DNA from: Pararhizobium capsulatum DSM 1112
GTDB lineage: Bacteria; Pseudomonadota; Alphaproteobacteria; Rhizobiales; Rhizobiaceae
Reading direction: 5' to 3'
Assembly: GCF_030814475.1 (NCBI RefSeq)
Contig: NZ_JAUSVF010000003.1
Coordinates: 186,001 to 250,000, forward strand
Length of the DNA: 64,000 bases
Shown: in pieces, positions 9,763 through 19,938 of the stretch
Numbering within the stretch: the stretch's first letter is position 1
Layout: every line of letters begins with the position of its first letter
The notes under the pieces: model-generated
Databases searched by the model: none
The model's input: only the letters and a program-made list of their open reading frames with translations
Told to the model about the DNA's origin: nothing
Position numbers and translations under genes: made by a program

Positions 9763-10915
9763 TTACCTTCGGCCGGCGCTGCTGATATTCGCTTCGATCG
9801 CGATTGGCGTGGTGGGCTGGAGCGGCCATGTGTTGCTTCTACCCGTCGCGCTTGGGTTTCCAGTTCTTTGGTCGATCGCGCGAACGAGATCGGTGGCGGC
9901 ACTTGTCTCCGCCGGATATTTCCTGGCCGCATCACGTGGTTTGCCGCAAGGCGTGGCCGCCTTTTACTCGTCGGATATCTGGCCGGGCCTTTTGCTCTGG
10001 CTAGGTGCGTCTATGAGTTTCGTTGCTGTGCATTCGGCCCTCTGGACGAAGAACAGCGGAGCTCGTCCGCGTCGCTATCTCCTCGCGGCCGTCATCATGT
10101 CCGTCCCGCCCTTCGGTATCACGGGTTGGGCGCATCCTGTCACGGCGGCGGGTGTTCTGTTCCCAGGATGGGGATGGTGGGGAGTTGGCTTTATGACAGC
10201 CGGCCTTGCGAGCCTCGTAACCCGCATTTGGCCAGCTGTCGCCATCGCCGTTGCGGGCCTTTGGCTGTGGTCCGCCGCGATCTGGACCGATACTAAGCTA
10301 CCGGAAGGCTGGCGCGGCGTCGACCTCGAATTGGGCGCTTCGCTCGGCCGTGAGGCCGGTCTTCACCGCCACCGTGACATCATCGCAACGGTGCGGAATG
10401 CGGCCAGTGATGGCGCACGCTTTGTGGTGCTGCCGGAAACTGCGCTCGGTTTCTGGACACCGACCGTGGCGCGGCTTTGGACGAGCGCGTCCGGCGATAC
10501 CGATGTGACGGTCATCGCCGGCGCCACGGTGCTCGATGCCACCGGCTATGACAATGTCCTCGTCTCGATCGACAGGAATGGCGGAAGCATCCTCTATCGC
10601 GAACGCATGCCGGTTCCCGGCTCGATGTGGCAGCCGGGGCGTTTCTTGTTCGGGGAGAGTGGCGGTGCCAGGGCGGATTTTTTTGCGAACCCGGTCGTCG
10701 CGATCGGTGCCAGCCGGGCAGCACCGGTGATCTGCTACGAGGAACTGATCGTTTGGCCCGTCCTCCAATCCATGCTGCACGATCCTGACTTTATCATTGC
10801 CGTTGGAAACGGCTGGTGGACCGAAGGGACGTCGATCGTCGCCATCCAGCGCGCCGCTGCCACGGCATGGGCAAAGCTCTTCGCAAAACCGCTTGTTATT
10901 GCCTTCAACACCTGA
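9752..10915 (+). CDS. traB: TraB, nitrilase-fold membrane protein
   Basis: A 387-residue protein with several N-terminal membrane segments (about 5-180), then a carbon-nitrogen hydrolase-like domain similar to the apolipoprotein N-acyltransferase fold. The Glu of the triad is in [11 protein letters not shown] and the Cys in [12 protein letters not shown]. In the position of the catalytic Lys (Y-x-K-R in Lnt) this protein has YRER, so the triad looks incomplete. Ti-plasmid TraB has the same layout; it aids conjugation efficiency but its chemistry is unknown. The start at 9752 is inside the last codons of traF, as in relatives. Confidence 0.92.
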   Translation: MCRDYLRPALLIFASIAIGVVGWSGHVLLLPVALGFPVLWSIARTRSVAALVSAGYFLAASRGLPQGVAAFYSSDIWPGLLLWLGASMSFVAVHSALWTKNSGARPRRYLLAAVIMSVPPFGITGWAHPVTAAGVLFPGWGWWGVGFMTAGLASLVTRIWPAVAIAVAGLWLWSAAIWTDTKLPEGWRGVDLELGASLGREAGLHRHRDIIATVRNAASDGARFVVLPETALGFWTPTVARLWTSASGDTDVTVIAGATVLDATGYDNVLVSIDRNGGSILYRERMPVPGSMWQPGRFLFGESGGARADFFANPVVAIGASRAAPVICYEELIVWPVLQSMLHDPDFIIAVGNGWWTEGTSIVAIQRAAATAWAKLFAKPLVIAFNT

Positions 10916-10931
10916 GCGCAGAGGAGAAACA

Positions 10932-11546
10932 ATGCTCGACGCCGCCCTGATAAAAGAATGCGCAGACCCTTCCCTCAAGCCTGCGATCGTCGAGCAGTTC
11001 GTGATGGCAGCGGGCTCGGGTGATCCCCTCGCCATTACCGTCAAATCGGGCGGCCGATTGATCCTCGTTCCGAAAGCGGCATCGGCCGAGCAGGCGATGG
11101 CGATCGTACGGCAATATGCTGGTCAGGCAGTCGTTCGCGTTGGGCTGACCCAGTTCCCCGCTGGCGTGGGAGTGAAGGAACCGACGGATCTGAAACCCGA
11201 GCTTGTCGATGCTTGCCAAAACCTTCGTAAAGGCACGGCGATGTTTGCCAAGGTCCTTAGGATCGTTGCGAAATGGTATGGCAACCCCATGAGCAAAGAC
11301 GTCTTTCCGCAGATTTTTGAGGATGCGGTTTACGCATGGAAGACCGGTGAGTTCGAGGGCGTGAGTGTCTTTCAGGCGGAGGACCCTGGTGGGTCTAGTC
11401 CAATCAACCATGCGGACACCGTGGATAAGGTCCCAGGTGGTCCCGAGCGTTCCGATGCCGACGCTGATCTGAGTCAGGTGCCCAACGGCGATCTTGGCAC
11501 CGCAGGGATACGGATCGATCTATCTCGCATAGCCGGCGCAAAATGA
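10932..11546 (+). CDS. traH: Conjugal transfer protein TraH
   Basis: A 204-residue protein that begins MLDAALIKECADPSLKPAIVEQF, the conserved start of Ti/pAt TraH, and continues with SGDPLAITVKSGGRLILVP and a WYGNP segment. The C-terminal 60 residues are acidic and probably disordered. It is the last gene of the traA-traF-traB-traH operon, 16 bases after traB, with GAGGAGA just before the ATG. The function in transfer is not established. It converges on the PP2C-like gene, 38 bases away. Confidence 0.93.
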   Translation: MLDAALIKECADPSLKPAIVEQFVMAAGSGDPLAITVKSGGRLILVPKAASAEQAMAIVRQYAGQAVVRVGLTQFPAGVGVKEPTDLKPELVDACQNLRKGTAMFAKVLRIVAKWYGNPMSKDVFPQIFEDAVYAWKTGEFEGVSVFQAEDPGGSSPINHADTVDKVPGGPERSDADADLSQVPNGDLGTAGIRIDLSRIAGAK

Positions 11547-11584
11547 AATCCGTAAATTGGAACTGCGGTGCAATTGAGCCTGGG

Positions 11585-12304
11585 CTAGCTCGCGCTGCGA
11601 ATGTAAAAAATCGCCGCGGCCTCGGCGCTGAAAGTCGTCTCAGGGTAGGTGGTTTCAGTGATATTGATGCAAAGAACACTGCAGTCATCATACCCATGCA
11701 TGCTTTCGCACCGATGGCCGTCCAAATAGGACATCTGGTCGGCTTGCGATAGTTCCGCCCAGAACCCATCGGTCGCGGCCAACAGCGTATCCGCCGTCAG
11801 ATCGACGTTCGTGACTTCCGGCGCAATGAACCCCCTGGAACGGAAGCTGCGGATGAGACGGTGGCGTGCGGGAAGTTTGGCGAGTTCAGGCAACGGCACC
11901 TTTGCCAAGGCATTCGCAAGCGTATGGGGTTCTGTTTGCCACTGAATTTCGGACCTGTCCGCTACTTTGCCGAAAAGAGAGTCACCAGCATGCAGGACCA
12001 GAACGGATTGGCTCTCGGCGGCATGCAGAATGACATAACTGGCGGAGCCTCTTGGAAAGTCCCCTATCAGACCTTGTTGGATCATACGCAACCGCTCGAC
12101 CAAGCCATCGGGTGTCACGCCCACCGTTGTTCCGGCAAACCAATCCACCACTGCTCGGATGATGGCGCAGGCGTATTCGCCATTGCTTTGGCCAGTGGTG
12201 GAACCATCAGCGACAATTCCAAGAAATCCCGGCCGGGTCGATGCCTGCATGATCGCGGTTGTCAGGGGTCTTCGTGCCCTGACGGCTACGCCATTGAGCG
12301 TCAA
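11585..12304 (-). CDS. PP2C-like protein phosphatase
   Basis: A 239-residue protein with the PP2C (PPM) motif order: VADGSTTG at 31-38 (metal-binding Asp), GSASYV at 86-91, HAGDS at 105-109, LLAATDGFW at 174-182 (second metal Asp) and YDDCSV at 205-210, where PP2C enzymes usually have D-N/D. Such enzymes remove phosphate from Ser/Thr with Mn or Mg. The start overlaps the stop of the upstream nucleotidyltransferase gene (ATGA), so the two were co-translated. No kinase partner is visible nearby. This gene is not part of the usual Ti-type tra region; it is cargo inserted between traH and traM. Confidence 0.85.
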   Translation of the reverse strand: MTLNGVAVRARRPLTTAIMQASTRPGFLGIVADGSTTGQSNGEYACAIIRAVVDWFAGTTVGVTPDGLVERLRMIQQGLIGDFPRGSASYVILHAAESQSVLVLHAGDSLFGKVADRSEIQWQTEPHTLANALAKVPLPELAKLPARHRLIRSFRSRGFIAPEVTNVDLTADTLLAATDGFWAELSQADQMSYLDGHRCESMHGYDDCSVLCINITETTYPETTFSAEAAAIFYIRSAS

Positions 12305-12988
12305 TGTGTATCGGGTCCACCGTTTCCGCAGCGGCTGATAGCAATGAAGCGCTCCCGAACAATATCCACGCGGCCGGTTGGTCCTCTGATATTACCCTCA
12401 AGGAAATCGTCAAAGTCGGGTAGCGCGATCAAGGCGGTAAAGCGCTCCGTTATATAGGTGCGGACGTCCTCACGAGTGCCCGAAATTTCCTCCAGAAGCG
12501 CTTCTCGTCCGTCGACGACGAGCAGGATATCTTCAGCGTCACGACTGAATAGCAGGTCATCATTTCCGCGACCTGCAAATGCTTCGAGCTTCGTGGCGAC
12601 GAACAGGCCGGCGTCAAAACCTGTATTTCCAGACCTTTCGCGAGCGGATACGTCGTCGCGGTTTTGATGCCTTGAGCATCCCAACGATTGCTGAAACCAA
12701 GCATAGCTTCGTCGTCCGGCATGAAATCGACGTTAAGCGGCCCAAGCCGCATACGGCAGATCACCGTTTCATCGGCGCCTCGAAAAAGCCCTTCATCCGA
12801 AGCAGCTCCAATAACTGAGCCCATTCAGCAAATCCTGCCAAATCGACGATAAGGTCAATATCGTCGGTGGCACGAACGTCTTTAAGCGTCACCGGGTCAG
12901 TGATGAAAAGCGCGGTCGTGCATCCGCCCACAAAGACAAGCCGACCGCGCAGGTCATCGCCAAGCGCGATTGCCACAGTTCTTAGCAT
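12301..12988 (-). pseudogene. Nucleotidyltransferase (AbiEii/MNT-like), two frameshifts
   Basis: Three frames join into one protein of about 228 residues. Frame one (12988 to about 12768) has VFVGGCTTALFITDP and RATDDIDLIVD, the GG and DxD motifs of polymerase beta-type nucleotidyltransferases such as AbiEii/MenA toxins. Frame two (about 12770-12620) has CRMRLGPLNVDFMP, which supplies the third acidic residue. Frame three (about 12615-12301) has LFVATKLEAFAGRGNDD and RDAEDILLVVDG. Each junction is explained by one lost base: EAP-DETVIC near 12768 and LTPA-LFVATK near 12617. The gene lies 25 bases after the HTH gene and overlaps the PP2C start. Confidence 0.8.
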
Positions 12989-13013
12989 TTCGAGGGCTGG
13001 CCGCGTACAGTGA

Positions 13014-13583
13014 TCATTTGGCGAGAAGCCTCGATTTTAACCGGTCACTAGCCAGTTCTGTTTCTCGTTGGTTTCCCAATCTGATTGCATCGACAAGTGC
13101 GAGATATTCGTAAAGCCGTTCGTCTTTCAAAACGGCTTCTGGAACGCTTCTGAACAGCGGATCGATGGATTGTCCCATCTCCTGAGCGCTGGCATATGGC
13201 CAGACGTAATTGTAGCTACCGGCGCTCATCAACAGGCTTTCGAGCATCGGCGCTGCGAAAGCCGTTGGGATGCCTCGCTGCATCGCTCCAGGATGTGCAG
13301 GAAAGACGAACTTCAGCCCATTGGTAATGAAATTGACAAGATTTCTGCGACGCGGTCGTGGTTCGTTTGACTTACTGTCTTTCCGTGCAATTCCAGAGGA
13401 AATGCTCCGATTGATCGACTGACCGACTTCGGTCTTGCTAATGCCGAGCAGAGCTTCCAGATTTCGAACGGAATAAGGATCGCCGCCCAGCGATTCCGAT
13501 CGCAATTGGTCGGTGCCTTTTTCCAACTCTTGGTCCTGCAGGCTGATGAGCTTGAGGAGTACGACGATATCTTGGCTTTTCAT
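13014..13583 (-). CDS. HTH regulator, probable antitoxin-like partner of the nucleotidyltransferase
   Basis: A 189-residue protein starting MKSQDIVVLLKLISLQ. Residues about 32-62 (DPYSVRNLEALLGISKTEVGQSINRSISSGIA) fit a winged helix-turn-helix. The C-terminal half has a conserved-looking core, LKFVFPAHPGAMQRGIPTA, then PLFRSVPEA and LALVDAIRLGNQRE. I know this arrangement from proteins encoded directly upstream of AbiEii-like nucleotidyltransferases, but have no name for the family. By analogy with AbiEi it would repress its own operon and may neutralise the partner. A nested inverted repeat lies directly upstream of the start. Confidence 0.7.
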   Translation of the reverse strand: MKSQDIVVLLKLISLQDQELEKGTDQLRSESLGGDPYSVRNLEALLGISKTEVGQSINRSISSGIARKDSKSNEPRPRRRNLVNFITNGLKFVFPAHPGAMQRGIPTAFAAPMLESLLMSAGSYNYVWPYASAQEMGQSIDPLFRSVPEAVLKDERLYEYLALVDAIRLGNQRETELASDRLKSRLLAK

Positions 13584-13587
13584 TTTA

Positions 13588-13617
13588 ACTGTCCGCTGTC
13601 CTAGGACTGAGGACAGT
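13588..13617 (-). promoter_or_regulatory. Nested inverted repeat upstream of the HTH-nucleotidyltransferase-PP2C operon
   Basis: CTGTCCT (13596-13602) and AGGACAG (13610-13616) form one inverted repeat; ACTGTCC (13588-13594) and GGACAGT (13611-13617) form a second, overlapping one. They begin 5 bases before the start codon, so a bound protein would block transcription or translation start. This is a likely autoregulatory operator. Confidence 0.55.
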
Positions 13618-13670
13618 AAGCCACACCCCGTGCCGGTTGTCAAAACGACTGAAAACTGAGAGTAAGCCCG

Positions 13671-13883
13671 TCAGCGAGATTTTGTCACAAGCTCGGCGGG
13701 GTCAACACCCAGCGCCTCGGCTATCTGACCAAGGACGGTAACACTGGCGGAAACATCGGCGCGCTCAATCGCACCGATATAGCGCGCGCTGAGGCTGGAA
13801 CGGTCCGCCAGTTCTTCCTGCGTCAATTTCTTGCCATGACGTATCCGACGCAAGTTGATCGCCATGATCTCCTTGAGATCCAT
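13671..13883 (-). CDS. XRE-family transcriptional regulator
   Basis: A 70-residue protein that is a single Cro/C1-type helix-turn-helix: INLRRIRHGKKLTQEELADRSSLSARYIGAIERADVSASVTVLGQIAEALGVDPAELV. Helix 2-turn-helix 3 lies at about 23-45. The start MDLKEIMAIN at 13883 gives the normal length of the domain; the longer open frame adds sequence without similarity. A perfect palindrome lies 28 bases upstream. It probably regulates itself and perhaps the neighbouring HTH-nucleotidyltransferase-PP2C operon on the same strand. Confidence 0.88.
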   Translation of the reverse strand: MDLKEIMAINLRRIRHGKKLTQEELADRSSLSARYIGAIERADVSASVTVLGQIAEALGVDPAELVTKSR

Positions 13884-13910
13884 GACGTAAGCGAGACCTG
13901 AATAGGAATA

Positions 13911-13927
13911 ATCGTTCCAGGAACGAT
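13911..13927 (-). promoter_or_regulatory. Palindrome upstream of the XRE gene
   Basis: ATCGTTCC and GGAACGAT separated by one base, a perfect 8-bp inverted repeat; a third half-site (AGTTCC) follows at 13929-13934. Size and symmetry fit an operator for a small dimeric XRE repressor. Confidence 0.55.
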
Positions 13928-14098
13928 AGTTCCGATTCCGTGCGCCATGTGATATTGCTCCCCTGAGTCGATCATCCACTCCCTCCGGATATAATGTGTA
14001 TGGTCTGCAAGACAGGCCGTGCACTTATGGCCAAAACTCTATAACGCGGACGAAGGCGTTGTTTCGCCCGGTCAGGAAATGAAGTTGAGGAGAAGCGG

Positions 14099-14422
14099 AT
14101 GAACGATCTAAGCTCATCCGATGCAAGCGGCGAGAGAAACGAAAGCGAACCTCGCTACAGTTCGATGCAAAAGCCGGAACTGGAGGCACTGGCCGTCTCT
14201 GCGATCCTGGAACACCGCCGCCTTCTTGCGGCCGACGAAGCCGTATATGAGGAATGGACCCGCGCCAGCGCCGATCCGTCGGTTTCCGCCGCCGTTCTAA
14301 AGAGCCTGCAGGATGAGTATGTCGCGCGTCAGAAAAAATCCGAGGCCCAACAGGAGGTGCTGTCGGAAATCATCGATGCGCTCGGCTACGTCCCTGAGGT
14401 TGCCTCCGACGTCGATGATTGA
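14099..14422 (+). CDS. traM: TraM, antiactivator of TraR
   Basis: A 107-residue, mostly helical acidic protein. The core LEALAVSAILEHRRLLAADEAVYEEW and the LQDEYVARQKKSEAQQEVLSEIIDALGYVP segment are characteristic of TraM. In Ti plasmids TraM binds TraR, removes it from DNA and sets the quorum threshold for conjugation. GAGGAGA precedes the ATG. It converges on traR with the two stop codons 2 bases apart, the same pairing as in Ti plasmids. Confidence 0.93.
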   Translation: MNDLSSSDASGERNESEPRYSSMQKPELEALAVSAILEHRRLLAADEAVYEEWTRASADPSVSAAVLKSLQDEYVARQKKSEAQQEVLSEIIDALGYVPEVASDVDD

Positions 14423-14424
14423 CG

Positions 14425-15480
<1,056 letters not shown>

Positions 15481-16779
15481 TTACCGGCCACTGTAGGTAG
15501 ACGGAAAAATAACATCCTGATCGACCAGGACGTTGAACTTGTAGCCCGGCCGGATGCGGATCGTCGGCTGAACGTTCAGGTTCTTCGAGATCGTCTCTTC
15601 TGCTACCCGGCCGAAAGACTCGGCAAAATTCCGTCGTGCTGCATCCGATGCTGTATCCTGTGTCGCGAGGGTCGAACTCTCGGGCATCGACATATCTATC
15701 CCTGTTCCGATCAATGCCACCAGAGCTGCCGAGCCGAAAGTCTTCCACAGGTGGCGGTCGACCTTGTCCCGTAATCCGCCATATCCTTCGGCATCCGTGC
15801 CGGCCATGCCGCCGATTTGCAGGGTAGACCCATTCGGAAAAATGAGATCCGTCCAGACGACAAGAACCCGTTCTTGGCCGAAGGACACCTTCGAATCGTA
15901 GCGACCGAAGAGCTTTGCGCCCTGCGGAATAAGGAGGCGATAGCCGGTCGCGCTGTCGTAGACATTCTGGCTGACCTGAGCGGTAATGCGCCCCGGCAGG
16001 TCGGATATGAGGCCGGTGATCAATGTCGCCGGGATGACCGAACCGCGCTTCAATTCATTGGGTGATATCTGTGGCACGACCTGGTTGGGCAGGTAGCCGA
16101 GATCCTTGATGTCCTGATTGAAGAAGTCCTCCTTGGATGTCTGCCCGTTCTGATCGACGTTCTGTCCCATCAGACCGGATTTCATGGCGACGGCATAAAG
16201 GTCGGATGCACTGTTTGCCGCGACATTTGTCTGCTGACGGCCGGTCTCGTTGGTGGAGTTTGCGGCATTCTCGACGTCGGAGACGTCTACCTTCAGCGGC
16301 GAATCGAGCGCCGTGGCACGGGCCTGAAGACGCGCCATCCGTTGGCGCTGGGCCTCGCGTATGTATTGTTCATCCTGCTCTCGCTTCAGGCGAGCCTTCC
16401 ACTCCTCTTCGGATTCGAGCCCTTGCCGGCGGTCTTGACGCTCAACCGACTGGCGCTCGACGACCGGTTCCTGCTTTTCCTTTTTCTCGACCACGACGGG
16501 TGTCGGCTGAAACAATTCCTGCTTTTCAGGCTCACCGATAATGCCATCCGTGACACCTCGCTTAAGCTGGTCGCCGAAATTGGTCGCAGGGCTGTTGGAA
16601 GCACTCTCGATGTCGCTACGGTTGAAGGAAAGCCCGCGCAGGGACAGACCAATCATGACGACGGCGACGAACAGCACGATGACGATGATGGCGACGATGA
16701 TCGGAAGGCGGTTGAGGCGCCGCATGCCCTGCTGATCGGCGGCTTGGCTCGACGTGCCAAGCTGGAGCGACTGGACCAT
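15481..16779 (-). CDS. trbI: TrbI, VirB10-like T4SS channel protein
   Basis: A 432-residue protein. One N-terminal membrane helix (about 27-48) is followed by a long charged, probably extended region (RQDRRQGLESEEEWKARLKREQDEQ) and the C-terminal TrbI/VirB10 beta-barrel domain, including KRGSVIPATLITGLISDLPG, YRLLIPQGAKLFGRYDSKV and an FNVLVDQDV ending. It bridges inner and outer membranes and gates the channel. The start MVQSLQLGTSSQAADQQGMRRLNRLP matches Ti TrbI; upstream in-frame codons overlap trbH and are ignored. It is the last gene of the traI-trb operon. Confidence 0.96.
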   Translation of the reverse strand: MVQSLQLGTSSQAADQQGMRRLNRLPIIVAIIVIVLFVAVVMIGLSLRGLSFNRSDIESASNSPATNFGDQLKRGVTDGIIGEPEKQELFQPTPVVVEKKEKQEPVVERQSVERQDRRQGLESEEEWKARLKREQDEQYIREAQRQRMARLQARATALDSPLKVDVSDVENAANSTNETGRQQTNVAANSASDLYAVAMKSGLMGQNVDQNGQTSKEDFFNQDIKDLGYLPNQVVPQISPNELKRGSVIPATLITGLISDLPGRITAQVSQNVYDSATGYRLLIPQGAKLFGRYDSKVSFGQERVLVVWTDLIFPNGSTLQIGGMAGTDAEGYGGLRDKVDRHLWKTFGSAALVALIGTGIDMSMPESSTLATQDTASDAARRNFAESFGRVAEETISKNLNVQPTIRIRPGYKFNVLVDQDVIFPSTYSGR

Positions 16780-16790
16780 GGTAATCTCCG

Positions 16791-17231
16791 TCAATTGCGC
16801 TGCATAATCGAAAGCGGACTGGCCGGCACAGCACCCGCCGCTGTCGGGGTGTATGCGCGACCCAGAGCGATGGAAGGCGTCGAGATCTGCGCCAGCACCT
16901 GTCCGTCGAAGCCGTCGATTGCATGGGCAAGCTCGACCGGCTTGACGTCTTTGACGACTTTGCCGTCCGTGACGACCGTGTAGCCCCACCCCTTCAGGGC
17001 CGCCTCGAGGGCGGATGCGAACTCCGATGTGTTCGTCTCCATTTTGATCGTGGTCGCAGCACCGGCCGAGCCGATCTGTTCAGCCAGACGACTTGCCATG
17101 TCACCGGCGATGGCGCTTGCAGCCGGTCCGGTGACGGCCACAGGCGTGGAACTGATGGTCAATGCGTCGTCCGCCGATTGGCAACCGGAGAGCAGCGCGA
17201 CCGCGATCAAGAATGCGAATAACTTCCGCAT
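16791..17231 (-). CDS. trbH: TrbH lipoprotein
   Basis: A 146-residue protein with a lipoprotein signal, MRKLFAFLIAVALLSGCQS, cleaved before Cys17. The rest is a small periplasmic domain with GDMASRLAEQIG and ALEAALKGWGYTVVTDG. TrbH is the VirB7-like or outer-membrane accessory lipoprotein of P/Ti-type mating systems. It sits between trbG (3 bases upstream) and trbI (11 bases downstream), as in Ti plasmids. Confidence 0.93.
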   Translation of the reverse strand: MRKLFAFLIAVALLSGCQSADDALTISSTPVAVTGPAASAIAGDMASRLAEQIGSAGAATTIKMETNTSEFASALEAALKGWGYTVVTDGKVVKDVKPVELAHAIDGFDGQVLAQISTPSIALGRAYTPTAAGAVPASPLSIMQRN

Positions 17232-17234
17232 GGT

Positions 17235-18047
17235 TCAGCCTCCCCGCCGGATGGTGATCTTCTGCTGCCGCCAGCCGACACCGGAAACTAGGATCGCCTT
17301 GTCGATCGCATAGTCGACGGTCATCATGTCGTTCTTCATCCGGTAATTGACGATTCGATTTTGACCGCCGGATACGACGAAGAGCACCGGCGCGTCCTGG
17401 CCGGAGATCGATCTCGGGAATTGGATGTAGGTCTTCACCCCGTCCGAATAGATCCGCTTCGGTTTCCACGAAGCACCGCCGCTGATTGAATAGGAAAAGT
17501 TCAGCTTGTCCGGCGCGGTGCCCGGGATGCCGCCCGTTTCGAGACGGGCGTTGATGTCGGCGAGCTTGGTCGACACGTCTTCCGGATATTCGAAACCAAT
17601 GCGCGCCATGTACTGGCTCGGATGGGACTTGAGCTGGATATGATAGGTGCGCCGCGATGTCGTAACGACCATTGAAGTGAGAAGGCCCGGCTCGGATGGT
17701 TTGACTATGAGATGGATCGCCTGCCCGCCTGTGGCCCCCGAGGTGGCCGGCTCTACCTTCCAGCGCACGGTGTCACCGACGAGGACGTCGCGAACGATCT
17801 CGCCCCCCTGAAGTTCGATGTCGCAGACCTGGAGGGGAGAGCAGACGACCGACGGCTGGGTCTCGCCGAACAGGAAGATGACCTTTCCGTCCGGACCTGT
17901 CGTGACCAGTCCCGGCGTGCCGCGCCATTTCCTGGAAAGATTTGTTCCCTTCACCTCGTTGCTCGTCATGCTTTGCGCCTGTGCGCCCGCCGCAAGCAAG
18001 AGTTCAGCCATGCAGCCGGCGGCTGCGATCAATCCCGTTTTTTTCAT
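17235..18047 (-). CDS. trbG: TrbG, VirB9-like outer-membrane T4SS protein
   Basis: A 270-residue protein with an N-terminal signal peptide (cleavage after AGAQA, about residue 24) and the VirB9/CagX/TrbG domain: [45 protein letters not shown] and a C-terminal [24 protein letters not shown]. With TrbI and TrbH it forms the outer-membrane core complex of the channel. Gene order and near-zero spacing to trbH support the call. Confidence 0.96.
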   Translation of the reverse strand: MKKTGLIAAAGCMAELLLAAGAQAQSMTSNEVKGTNLSRKWRGTPGLVTTGPDGKVIFLFGETQPSVVCSPLQVCDIELQGGEIVRDVLVGDTVRWKVEPATSGATGGQAIHLIVKPSEPGLLTSMVVTTSRRTYHIQLKSHPSQYMARIGFEYPEDVSTKLADINARLETGGIPGTAPDKLNFSYSISGGASWKPKRIYSDGVKTYIQFPRSISGQDAPVLFVVSGGQNRIVNYRMKNDMMTVDYAIDKAILVSGVGWRQQKITIRRGG

Positions 18048-18064
18048 TGAAAGAATCCCTGCCC

Positions 18065-18727
18065 TTAAAGCTGCGCCGTCCAGTCGAAATCCCGGACGTA
18101 GAGGCCGATCGGATTAAGGCGGATCGTCGCCTCATCCTGCGGCGCCGTGAGCGTCACCGTTGCGATGCCGCGAAAACGGCTTGTACCGATCTCCTTGCCC
18201 TTGCGATCCCGCTCGTATTCCGTCCAGTCGATCTGATAGGTCTGGTTCGAAAGCGCCACGATGTTGTTGACCTCGACGGCAACTGTCGAGGACTTCGCCT
18301 TCTCGAATGGAGAGTTGCCTCGAAACCAGCCGTTGACCTTCTCGGTCGACGGATCGGACGTGCGAAGAAGGGCGTAGGTGCGGTCGATATATTGCTTCTG
18401 CACCACTGCATCCGGAGTGATCGAGCGAAAGCTCGTGACGAAGTTGCCGAGGGTGGCGCGCAGCACGCGGACATCGGCGTACTCGATTTGCTCGGGGAAG
18501 CCTGCCGTGACGGCAGTTCCGAGCTTGTCGACCTCGACGATGTAGGGCACCAGCCTCACCTGCGTGCTCAGATACATCGCGTAGCTGAAGCCGATGACGG
18601 CGATGACCAAGCCGATGACACCAACAATACGCCATGCGGCGGCGGCCTTTACATAGGAGCCGTAGCGTTCGCTCCATTCCTGGCGGGCGGCAAGATACGG
18701 GTTTTCCGAGGCGCGATTTACGGCCAT
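18065..18727 (-). CDS. trbF: TrbF, VirB8-like T4SS protein
   Basis: A 220-residue bitopic inner-membrane protein. The start [26 protein letters not shown] is the typical TrbF beginning; one membrane helix lies at about 31-53; the rest is a periplasmic VirB8-type domain ([25 protein letters not shown] and [13 protein letters not shown]). It nucleates channel assembly. The start is set at 18727 because upstream in-frame codons overlap trbL. Confidence 0.96.
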   Translation of the reverse strand: MAVNRASENPYLAARQEWSERYGSYVKAAAAWRIVGVIGLVIAVIGFSYAMYLSTQVRLVPYIVEVDKLGTAVTAGFPEQIEYADVRVLRATLGNFVTSFRSITPDAVVQKQYIDRTYALLRTSDPSTEKVNGWFRGNSPFEKAKSSTVAVEVNNIVALSNQTYQIDWTEYERDRKGKEIGTSRFRGIATVTLTAPQDEATIRLNPIGLYVRDFDWTAQL

Positions 18728-18746
18728 TTCTTTTCCCTTGTTTTGA

Positions 18747-19934
18747 TTACGGTTTGTAGTTGCGTTCGGTAAGAGGTTTTGGTCCGCTGTCACCGCCACG
18801 CTGTTCATCGAGCTTCGCGTTGGCCAACCCGAGAATGGACCCTGCATAGGCGCCGGGAGAACCGATCGCTTTTTCCTTCGCGGCTGATCCCGCAGCCTTT
18901 GCGCCGGAAGTGAAGCTCGCGCCGATGCCGCTCAGAGCAGCGCCACCGACCGAAGAGCCACCAGCGCGTGCGGCTTGTGCCGCCGCAAACCCCGCGCCGG
19001 CAGCGCCGGCGGCGAGGAAGCCAGCACCCGCGGCGAAAGACGCCGCTTGCCCACCGTGTCGGATTGCCTCCATACCACCGGAGACAGATGCGCCCTGCAC
19101 AACACCCTGCATGATGCTCGGGACGTACATCGCGATAATGAAAACGACTACGGCAATTCCAGCGATGGCGAGAGCGGTTTGAAACTGGTCGCCGATATCG
19201 GGCTGGTTGGCGAGGCCGATCAGCACTTCGGAGCCGATGCGGGAGATCATGACGAGCGCCATGAGCTTCATCCCGACGGAGAAAGCATAGATCAGGTAGC
19301 GGACTGCAAAGTCCTTGGTATAGGACGAACCGCCAAGGCCGAGCATGATCATGCCCGCCAGAAGCCCGATATACATTTCGACCATGACAGACACGAAAAT
19401 CGCTGCAACCAGAGAAAATGCGATGACCGTCACGACCATCGCGAACGCCGCCGAGATCGCCAGCGCATTGTCCTCGAAGAGACCGAACCGGACCTTCTCC
19501 GACATTTTCGTTGCCACTGCGAGACCGGCGTTGAACACGTCAGCTGGTGACGCCGTCCCTCCCCCTGCGCCGATCTGGAAGAGGCTATCAACAACCGCCT
19601 TGGCGAAGGCGGGTCCTTGCGCGAGCACGAAGGCAAAGAAACCAACAAACATGATCCGCCGCACCAGTTCGGCGAACCAGCTATCCAACGAGGCGGACTG
19701 GATTGCCAGCCAGACGGCGGCGATTCCGATCTCGATCGTTGCGAGGATCCAGAACAAAGATCTCGCAGCGTCCATCACGGTGGTTTCCCACCCCTTCGCT
19801 GCAGTCGTGATCTGGCTCTGGAGCGACGTCAATACCGACCCTTCCTGCGCAAGGGCCGGCTGGGCCGCGACCGTGGTAAAGGCGGCAAAGAGCACCGCGC
19901 CCCGTAGTTGATGAAGTTTCGTCGTAGCGCTCAT
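18747..19934 (-). CDS. trbL: TrbL, polytopic VirB6-like T4SS protein
   Basis: A 395-residue inner-membrane protein. A cleavable or anchoring N-terminal segment ([16 protein letters not shown]) is followed by about five to six hydrophobic helices between 55 and 275, and then an Ala/Gly-rich cytoplasmic tail ending [10 protein letters not shown]. This is the TrbL/VirB6 family, thought to line the substrate path through the inner membrane. The start lies 4 bases after the (read-through) end of trbK. Confidence 0.95.
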   Translation of the reverse strand: MSATTKLHQLRGAVLFAAFTTVAAQPALAQEGSVLTSLQSQITTAAKGWETTVMDAARSLFWILATIEIGIAAVWLAIQSASLDSWFAELVRRIMFVGFFAFVLAQGPAFAKAVVDSLFQIGAGGGTASPADVFNAGLAVATKMSEKVRFGLFEDNALAISAAFAMVVTVIAFSLVAAIFVSVMVEMYIGLLAGMIMLGLGGSSYTKDFAVRYLIYAFSVGMKLMALVMISRIGSEVLIGLANQPDIGDQFQTALAIAGIAVVVFIIAMYVPSIMQGVVQGASVSGGMEAIRHGGQAASFAAGAGFLAAGAAGAGFAAAQAARAGGSSVGGAALSGIGASFTSGAKAAGSAAKEKAIGSPGAYAGSILGLANAKLDEQRGGDSGPKPLTERNYKP

Positions 19935-19938
19935 TCTC

